NCBI GenBank assembly: GCA_028875575.1
Contig: JAPPDF010000043.1
Span: forward strand, 1-57,322
Direction: 5' to 3'
DNA length: 57,322 nucleotides
DNA from: Acidobacteriota bacterium
GTDB taxonomy: Bacteria > Acidobacteriota > Terriglobia > Versatilivoradales > Versatilivoraceae
The stretch's first letter is position 1; each line of letters starts with the position of its first letter. Below are positions 51,550 to 57,322 of the stretch, in pieces. Position numbers and translations under genes: made by a program. A model generated the notes under the pieces. The model ran no database searches and was not told the origin of the DNA. It saw only the letters and a program-made list of their open reading frames with translations.

Positions 51550-51577
51550 TTGACTCGAGGTCAAAATACAGTATTCT
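51550..51577 (+). promoter_or_regulatory. Putative promoter of the FG-GAP gene
   Basis: TTGACT (51550-51555), 16-bp spacer, TATTCT (51572-51577), in the divergent gap 51451-51721. The leader would be about 140 nt. Confidence 0.45.
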
Positions 51578-51721
51578 GTGCGCGATTTACAACCTGCATC
51601 TGACCCCCATTCGATCCTCCCAAGGGGAATCCGTGCAACGGCCCCTCCGGAACGTCCCGGTGGCCGCTCTCGAAGGACCATCCCCTACGGAGGACCCGTT
51701 CTCACTGGAGGCCCAGGACCC

Positions 51722-54517
51722 ATGAAATTCGCCACGCGAGCCGCTGCGGCCGCCGCCATTTTGACTCTGGCCCTCACTTCAGTCGCCCTGCGGGCCGGAG
51801 AACCCATCCTCTGGGTGGAGGATTCCTTCGAGGACTTTGCCGACGGGAAGTTGGACGCGGCCGGACAGAACCTCTACGTCAGCCGGGACGGCGCCCTGCG
51901 TACCATCCACCGCTTCGATCTCAACCGGGACGGGTATCTGGACCTGATCTTCAACAGTACCCACGACAACTCCACCTACATTCCGGCCACGCTGGGCCTG
52001 TTGGAACCCTCACGCCGGGTTCGGCGGGCCGAACTGGCGGTGGAGGGCAGCCTCCGGGTGGTGCTGGAGGATCTGAACCGCGACGGCCACCTGGACGCTG
52101 TCTTCTGCCCCAACCGCAGTGGCCTCCAGAATCCGAGACGACTGCTCACCATCCTGTGGGGGGCTAAGGACGGCTGGTCCAACCGGCGAAGCCACGGCCA
52201 ACTGCCGGTCTACGGCGCGCTGGCGGTGGCAGCGGCCGACCTGGACCGGGACGGTTGGCCCGACATCGTCACCCTCAACCAGGCCGCCTGGCTTCCCGGT
52301 CAGCCCGAGGGGAACATCCTGAGAATCTTCTGGGGCAGCCCGGAAGGATTCCTCCTCACCGACACCAGCGAACTCGGCATCCCCCAGGCCCTGGACCTGG
52401 CTGCCGGCGACTTCGACGGCGACGGATTCAAGGAAGCGGCCCTGCTGAGCGGACGCGGGGTGGTGGAGGTGGTCCGTGGAGGGGCCCCGGGGGCGACCCG
52501 GGAACTGATCCGACAGGAGGTGGTGCTCCCGGGCGATGAGGGCCTGTGCCTCACGGCCGCCGACGCCGACGGCGATTCCCGAATCGACCTGCTGGTGGGG
52601 ACCGATCGGGGCAAAGTCTACTTCGTGGGCGGAAGAGCCGGAACCGGCTGGGGAGAGCCCGGCGCCTGGGCCGCTCCCAACGCCTCCCACATTGCCGTGG
52701 GCTATCTCAACGGCGACGGGCATCCGGACCTGGTGCTGACCGACTTTACCCTGGCCCGCGCCGGAGGGGGTGAAGCCGCCGGAGCTTCCGAAAGCGTGGC
52801 CGAGCCCATCCAAATTCTCTGGGGATCGACGGACGGGTTCGACTCCGGCCGCTCCACCGGCCTGGCCATTGCCTACGCCCGGTCCAGCGCGGTGGGAGAC
52901 CTGGACGGAGACGGCCACCAGGACCTGTCTGTGGCGGTCCATCAGAGCTCGAAACAGTTCGAGACAGATTCACTGGTGTTCCTTGGGACCGGCAGCAGCG
53001 TGCTGGACCAGCATCCCCTGACCCTTCGGACCGTCGGCGCCACCGACACGGCCATCGTTCCTCCGCGCGGCTCCCTGCCGGGCCGGGTTCTCTTCTGCAA
53101 CAGCCTGGGAGGCAGCGTGGCCGAGCGGGTGCCGCTGTACGTCTACTGGGGCGGCTCCGGGGGCTTTTCCGCTTCCAACCGTTGGGAAATTCCCTTCCAG
53201 AGCGGTTATGAAGCCAGCGCCGCCGACCTCAACCGCGACGGCTACCCGGACCTGATCGTCCTGAACTCCCAGCATGCGGGCGAGGCCGCCGCAATGGATC
53301 CCACCGCTGGAGCCAATATCCTGTGGGGCGGCCCCGGCGGCTTCGACCTGGAAGAACGCCGAACCGTGGTGCGGGAGCGCAACCTGGGTTCCAGCAACGT
53401 GGCCGACCTCAACCGTGACGGCTACCTGGACCTGGTCCTGGGCGCTTTCGAAGCCAAGAAGGGAAAGAATTTCCTGGTGATCCGCTACGGATCCAAAGAC
53501 GGTTTTCTCCCGGCCGACCGGCTGGCGCTGCCCTTCGACTATCGCACCGTCGGCAGCCTGGTCGCCGATCTGAACGGGGACGACTGGCTGGACACCGCCT
53601 TCGTCTCCTCCCAGCAGAACCGCCTCCACATCCTGTGGGGCGGCCCCGAAGGGTTTTCGCCGGAGCGCCGCAGCCAGCTCCGCATTCCCTTTCCCATCAG
53701 CCTGGAAACCGCCGATTTCAACGGGGACGGGCAACTGGATTTGGCTGTGGGCAGCTACAGTGACCCGGTGTCCCACCACCACGACATGGGACTCTCCATC
53801 TTCTGGGGAGACCGTGGGGAATTCCGACCCTCCAACGCCCAGTGGCTTCCCGGCTTCACTCCCATCGGCATAGCAGCGGCCGATTTCGACGGCGACGGCT
53901 ACCTGGACCTGTTCTCGCCTCACTACCTGGGGGAGCTGACCCGTGAATCGGTGGCCTCCTACCTCTACTGGGGAGGCCCCCAGGGGTTTGAAACCCGCAA
54001 CCGCACCATCCTCATCACCGATTCGGCCCACGACTCCATGGCCGGCGACTTCGACCAGGACGGACGCCTGGACCTGGCTGTCTCCTGCCACACCCGGGAC
54101 GGGAACCACCACACTGACTCCAAGGTCTTCTACAACGACGGAAACCGCTTCCGTAATCCGCGGGTGGAGCACTTGCCCACCATCGGCACCCACTGGATGT
54201 GGATTCAGGACGTGGGCCACATCCACCACCGCCAGTGGAAACAGGTCTACGGCTCCTCGGTTTTCGCCTGGGACCGGGAGGTCTCGGCGGGCCGGCTGAC
54301 CTTCCTGGCCGAGCAGCCCAAGGGAACCGGACTGAGCTTCCAGGTCCGCTCCTCCGCCGACTCAAAGGGTCTGGCCGACCAGGCCTGGCGCTCGCTGAGG
54401 GATGGAGTCTTCGATCTAAGTCCCGCGGACCGGCGCCTGCAGTACCGGGCGGTGCTGGAATCTGGCAACGGAGACCTCTTTCCGGTCCTGGACCGGGTCG
54501 AGATCCAACTGAAGTAA
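51722..54517 (+). CDS. Large FG-GAP/VCBS repeat protein, exported
   Basis: A 931-residue exported beta-propeller-rich protein. The signal peptide (residues about 3-25) ends near LRAGEP. At least 13 calcium-type loops follow: DLNRDGYLD, DLNRDGHLD, DLDRDGWPD, DFDGDGFKE, DADGDSRID, YLNGDGHPD, DLDGDGHQD, DLNRDGYPD, DLNRDGYLD, DLNGDDWLD, DFNGDGQLD, DFDGDGYLD and DFDQDGRLD. Most are preceded by ILWGGPEGF-like strands. A start at 51722 is favoured because AGGACC lies close ahead. Predicted role: carbohydrate or protein binding at the surface. It is followed, 30 bp later, by a Kelch lipoprotein. Confidence 0.92.
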   Translation: MKFATRAAAAAAILTLALTSVALRAGEPILWVEDSFEDFADGKLDAAGQNLYVSRDGALRTIHRFDLNRDGYLDLIFNSTHDNSTYIPATLGLLEPSRRVRRAELAVEGSLRVVLEDLNRDGHLDAVFCPNRSGLQNPRRLLTILWGAKDGWSNRRSHGQLPVYGALAVAAADLDRDGWPDIVTLNQAAWLPGQPEGNILRIFWGSPEGFLLTDTSELGIPQALDLAAGDFDGDGFKEAALLSGRGVVEVVRGGAPGATRELIRQEVVLPGDEGLCLTAADADGDSRIDLLVGTDRGKVYFVGGRAGTGWGEPGAWAAPNASHIAVGYLNGDGHPDLVLTDFTLARAGGGEAAGASESVAEPIQILWGSTDGFDSGRSTGLAIAYARSSAVGDLDGDGHQDLSVAVHQSSKQFETDSLVFLGTGSSVLDQHPLTLRTVGATDTAIVPPRGSLPGRVLFCNSLGGSVAERVPLYVYWGGSGGFSASNRWEIPFQSGYEASAADLNRDGYPDLIVLNSQHAGEAAAMDPTAGANILWGGPGGFDLEERRTVVRERNLGSSNVADLNRDGYLDLVLGAFEAKKGKNFLVIRYGSKDGFLPADRLALPFDYRTVGSLVADLNGDDWLDTAFVSSQQNRLHILWGGPEGFSPERRSQLRIPFPISLETADFNGDGQLDLAVGSYSDPVSHHHDMGLSIFWGDRGEFRPSNAQWLPGFTPIGIAAADFDGDGYLDLFSPHYLGELTRESVASYLYWGGPQGFETRNRTILITDSAHDSMAGDFDQDGRLDLAVSCHTRDGNHHTDSKVFYNDGNRFRNPRVEHLPTIGTHWMWIQDVGHIHHRQWKQVYGSSVFAWDREVSAGRLTFLAEQPKGTGLSFQVRSSADSKGLADQAWRSLRDGVFDLSPADRRLQYRAVLESGNGDLFPVLDRVEIQLK

Positions 54518-54547
54518 CCGCGACTGCGCGGCTGAAAGGGTGTCACC

Positions 54548-55615
54548 ATGAACGAAAGCAGGCGATTGGGCGGAGCGATCCCGTTTCTGGTCGGGCTGGC
54601 GGTCCTCTGCTCCGCTACGGGGTGCGCTCCCGCCTCGGACCCGACGGCTCCCGGGGCCAAGCTCCACTGGAGGAAATCCACGCCCCTTCCCGAGCCGCGG
54701 GCCGGCCATGCCGCCGGCCTGCTGGACGGCAGGTTCGTCATTGCGGGCGGCACCTGGTGGGAGGGAGAGAAGGGCAACTGGACCCAAAAGATCTTCTCGG
54801 CCAGCACCCACGCCTTCGATCCCGAAACCGAGAGCTGGGAGAGGCTGCCGGATGCCCCCTTCCCCTTCGGCTACTCGGCCTACGCCGTGGTGGAAAACCG
54901 ACTCTACGTTCTGGGCGGCTTCGACGGCAAGCAGGAGATCCGAAAGATCCTGAGGCTGTCCAGGCAGGGTGACGAATATCAGTGGGAGGTCTTCGGCGAG
55001 CTGCCCCGGACCCGCCTGTTCGGATGGGCCGGCAGTTCCGGGTCTTCCCTCTATCTGCTGGGCGGCGTGGAGCGCTTCGAACCCACCGACGAGGCAGGCA
55101 CCTGCTGCACCTCCAAGACGGCCACCAACAGCTTGAGCGTCCTGGACACGGCCGCGCCCGACAAGGGCTGGCGGGAGCTGTCGCCCTATCCCGGGGGCAA
55201 GCGGTGGCTGTTCGCGGCCGAGGGTGACGGGGAGAGCTTCTGGTTGTTCGGCGGCGTCGACACCCCCGAGGCCGGGGCGCCGCCCCTCCGGTTCAACCAG
55301 GCCCTTCACTACGACCTCAAGCAGGACCTCTGGGAGGAACTCCCTCCCCTGCCCGACGAAACCCTGGAGGCCAGGCCGCTGGTTCCGCTTCACATTCCGG
55401 GGAGAATCCTCTTCATGAGCTTTGCCAAAACGGTGTGGCAGCTCGACCTGCAGAGCCTGGAGTACAGCCGGCTGACACCCCTGCCCGAAGAAGCCTTCGT
55501 GGACAAGTTTGCCCTGCTCGACGGCCGCATCATCGGCGCCGGAGGAGAAAACAAGATCGAATCTTTCCGGCGGCGGTCGGAATGGACCTTCATCGGGGAG
55601 TTCCGGCCGGAATAG
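54548..55615 (+). CDS. Kelch-repeat lipoprotein (galactose-oxidase-like propeller)
   Basis: A 355-residue Kelch-type beta-propeller. The N-terminus is a lipoprotein signal with lipobox SATGC (Cys about residue 26). Kelch hallmarks are RAGHAAGLLDGRFVIAGG, LYVLGGFDGKQ, LYLLGGVERF and FWLFGGVDTPEAG. Some family members are N-acetylneuraminate epimerases; no catalytic residues can be confirmed here. AAAGGG about 7 bases ahead supports the ATG. It is probably in one operon with the FG-GAP protein. Confidence 0.9.
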   Translation: MNESRRLGGAIPFLVGLAVLCSATGCAPASDPTAPGAKLHWRKSTPLPEPRAGHAAGLLDGRFVIAGGTWWEGEKGNWTQKIFSASTHAFDPETESWERLPDAPFPFGYSAYAVVENRLYVLGGFDGKQEIRKILRLSRQGDEYQWEVFGELPRTRLFGWAGSSGSSLYLLGGVERFEPTDEAGTCCTSKTATNSLSVLDTAAPDKGWRELSPYPGGKRWLFAAEGDGESFWLFGGVDTPEAGAPPLRFNQALHYDLKQDLWEELPPLPDETLEARPLVPLHIPGRILFMSFAKTVWQLDLQSLEYSRLTPLPEEAFVDKFALLDGRIIGAGGENKIESFRRRSEWTFIGEFRPE

Positions 55616-55661
55616 CCGCTGGGGGCCGTCAATCCACCAAACGGAATGAAATACGAGCCTC

Positions 55662-55841
55662 TTGCAATATTCGCCAGCGGAACGTTTGCCCGGAATGGCC
55701 ACAAAAGGCACAAAAACACAATTTGTGCCTTTTGTGCTTTTTGTGGTTAGACAGCCTTTTTCACCAGGACGCACCCGATATTGACAAACGCAGAACCTCA
55801 GGACTGCCGGCAAGATGACCTGTCCCGCTACAAATTATGCC
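55662..55841 (+). mobile_element. MITE-like element, full-length copy
   Basis: 180 bp, starting TTGCAATATTCGCCAGCGG and ending CCCGCTACAAATTATGCC, with CACAAAAGGCACAAAAAC and TTTGTGCCTTTTGTGC inside. It fills the 275-bp gap between the Kelch and M20 genes. Confidence 0.88.
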
Positions 55842-55890
55842 GAAAGTTCATACAAACAAGATTTCCACGAAGGGACACGAAGAAAAGAAT

Positions 55891-57072
55891 ATGGCCCCTA
55901 ACACCCTGCCCTCCTCAATAACCGAGACGCTACTGGCGTCCGTCAATCCGGAGCGCCTCCTGCAGACGGCCACGGCCCTGGTGGAGGTGCCCAGCCGCAC
56001 CCGGAGCGCCGGCGCCGCGGCCGACCGACTTGCCGCCATTCTTGGGGAGGAGGGATTCAAGGTGGAACGCCCGGTCGCCGATTGGCCCGATTCCCCGGCG
56101 GTGGTCACGCGTCTCGACAGCGGCAAGCCCGGCCGCACCCTGCAGTTCGACGGACACCTGGATACGGTCCACCTGCCCTTTGTGCCTCCCCGCTTCGAGC
56201 AGGGCGTGCTGCACGGCTCCGGCGCCTCCGATATGAAAGGGGGCATTGCCGCCTTCGTGGAGGCTCTGCGGGTCCTCCGGGAAACCGGAGCCCTGTCGGG
56301 CGGAGGCATCCTGCTGACCGCCCACGACCACCACGAGGGCCCCTGGGGGGACGGCCGCCAGGTGCGAGCCCTGATCGATGCCGGCTACACGGGAGACGGA
56401 GTACTGCTTCCGGAGTACCTGGGGGATCGGCTGCCCCTGGCAGGACGGGGGTCGGGCATCTTCGAAATCACCGTCAGCCGGGAGGAACCGCCGGTGCACG
56501 AGGTGCTGCGCCCGGAGGGATTGCCCGACGTGCTGGGGACCGGGGTGGAGCTGGCCGCCCGCTTTGCCCGCTGGCATCAGGAGCTGGAGCAACAGCGGGA
56601 TCTCTACGCCGGGAACGACTCGGTCTTCATCGGCAAGATCCAGGCGGGCGAGATCTATAACCAGTCCCCCCGGGAATGCCGCCTCAACGGCATCCGGCGC
56701 TGGGTGACTCCGGGCTCGGGCGAGCAGGTGGAGGCCGACTTTCACCGGCGATTGCAGGACTTGGCGCGTGAAACCCGGACCCGAATCTCGGCCAACTACC
56801 TCTTCATGGCCGAAGCCTTTCGCATCGACCCCGCCGATCCCCTGGTTTCGGCGCTTCAGTCGGCCCACACGGCCGCCGCCGGAAAGCCCCTGCCCCTCGG
56901 AGGCAAGCCCTTTGTGGACGACGGCAACGCCTTCTGCAACCGGGCCGGCATTCCCGCCTTGACCCACGGCCCCCTGGCTCACGGCGCCCACACCGTCAGC
57001 GAGACGGTCACGCTCGACGAACTTGTCCGCGTGGCCCGGGTCTATGCCCTGACGGCCGCGGCCTATTGTTAG
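55891..57072 (+). CDS. M20-family metallopeptidase/deacylase (ArgE/DapE-like)
   Basis: A 393-residue zinc peptidase of the M20 family. The metal ligands are in LQFDGHLDTVHL (His, Asp with catalytic Asp), GSGASDMKGG (bridging Asp), HDHHEGPWGDG (catalytic Glu) and the C-terminal HGPLAHGAHTVSE (His). The dimerisation domain is in the middle. It removes an N-acyl group or an amino acid from a small peptide; specificity is not readable. The ATG at 55891 has a weak GAAGAAAAG ahead. The annotated start is after a repeat-border phrase (CCACGAAGGGACACGAAG). Confidence 0.92.
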   Translation: MAPNTLPSSITETLLASVNPERLLQTATALVEVPSRTRSAGAAADRLAAILGEEGFKVERPVADWPDSPAVVTRLDSGKPGRTLQFDGHLDTVHLPFVPPRFEQGVLHGSGASDMKGGIAAFVEALRVLRETGALSGGGILLTAHDHHEGPWGDGRQVRALIDAGYTGDGVLLPEYLGDRLPLAGRGSGIFEITVSREEPPVHEVLRPEGLPDVLGTGVELAARFARWHQELEQQRDLYAGNDSVFIGKIQAGEIYNQSPRECRLNGIRRWVTPGSGEQVEADFHRRLQDLARETRTRISANYLFMAEAFRIDPADPLVSALQSAHTAAAGKPLPLGGKPFVDDGNAFCNRAGIPALTHGPLAHGAHTVSETVTLDELVRVARVYALTAAAYC

Positions 57073-57182
57073 GGGTTGGTGGTTGGCCCCTGCCCCCGCC
57101 CCAGACGACGGGGCGGATCATACAGGATGAAACCGGGTGGTTTCAGACAAGCCTGCGTTTCTCTGTGTGAGGTCGGCGTTGG

Positions 57183-57299
57183 CCCCCTCTGGTTCGACTG
57201 CGAGCGGGGCGTCCTATCTGACGACCTTGCTCATTCCGTCCCCCCCACCGGTTCGACTGCGGGCGGAGCCCTTGTCTCACCGACTCCTGTACCGTTCTG
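57183..57299 (+). repeat. Dispersed repeat E, copy 2
   Basis: Double unit, CCCCTCTGGTTCGACTGCG and CCACCGGTTCGACTGCGGG, followed by CGGAGCCCTTGTCTCACCGA, repeating the 35148-35249 arrangement. The remaining sequence from 57073 to the window end has no gene. Confidence 0.7.
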
Positions 57300-57322
57300 A
57301 GAAGGACCTTTGGCGGATAATC

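Overview
This 57 kb, G+C-rich window carries about 41 protein genes, one RNase P RNA gene and an unusually dense load of dispersed intergenic repeats. The gene repertoire suggests an uncultured environmental bacterium, most likely of the Acidobacteriota. The reasons are a PilA-type pilin of acidobacterial style, a CRTAC1-type ASPIC/UnbV protein, a GT4 glycosyltransferase beginning with the MYCGSC motif next to a MacB-like ATPase and a giant FtsX permease, and several catabolic short-chain dehydrogenases, HpcH/HpaI aldolases and a phytanoyl-CoA dioxygenase. The phylum is an inference; no rRNA is present.

Layout. 0-10 kb: CRTAC1 protein, class III aminotransferase, ammonium transporter, a LuxC-like/LuxE-like fatty acid reductase pair without luciferase, and an SMP-30-like lactonase. 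10-15 kb: type IV pilin, rnpB, a SplB-like radical SAM protein, thiD, adk. 15-24 kb: GT4 glycosyltransferase, ABC ATPase and two-block FtsX permease, then an SDR and a Tat-signal class V aminotransferase. 24-28 kb: a scrambled block in which a methyltransferase gene, a decayed tyrosine integrase and an amine oxidase lie between direct and inverted repeats. 28-39 kb: BFN-PDZ lipoprotein, two SDRs, a sodium/solute symporter, an aldolase, a class III aminotransferase, a SolA-like oxidase, an ornithine-cyclodeaminase-family protein overlapping an aminotransferase. 39-48 kb: a YtrA-type GntR regulator with ABC ATPase and two paralogous membrane proteins, opposite two exported ankyrin-repeat proteins. 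48-57 kb: aldolase, phytanoyl-CoA dioxygenase, MenC-like enolase, a 13-loop FG-GAP protein, Kelch lipoprotein and M20 peptidase.

Main discoveries by reading: (1) a 180-bp MITE-like element with terminal inverted repeats and a long internal hairpin, four full-length and two truncated copies; (2) a 139-bp direct duplication of the methyltransferase 5' end bracketing an integrase remnant and the amine oxidase; (3) a perfect 10-7-10 palindrome lying inside a TTGACA-N17-CATAGT promoter whose start coincides with the GntR start codon; the same leaderless geometry is seen before the radical SAM gene and approximately before thiD; (4) twin ABC-2-like membrane proteins with a fused extracytoplasmic domain; (5) paired exported ankyrin proteins with an invariant Cys-x19-Cys N-terminal cap. 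No tRNA, CRISPR array or intact transposase was recognised. All similarity statements are by eye.
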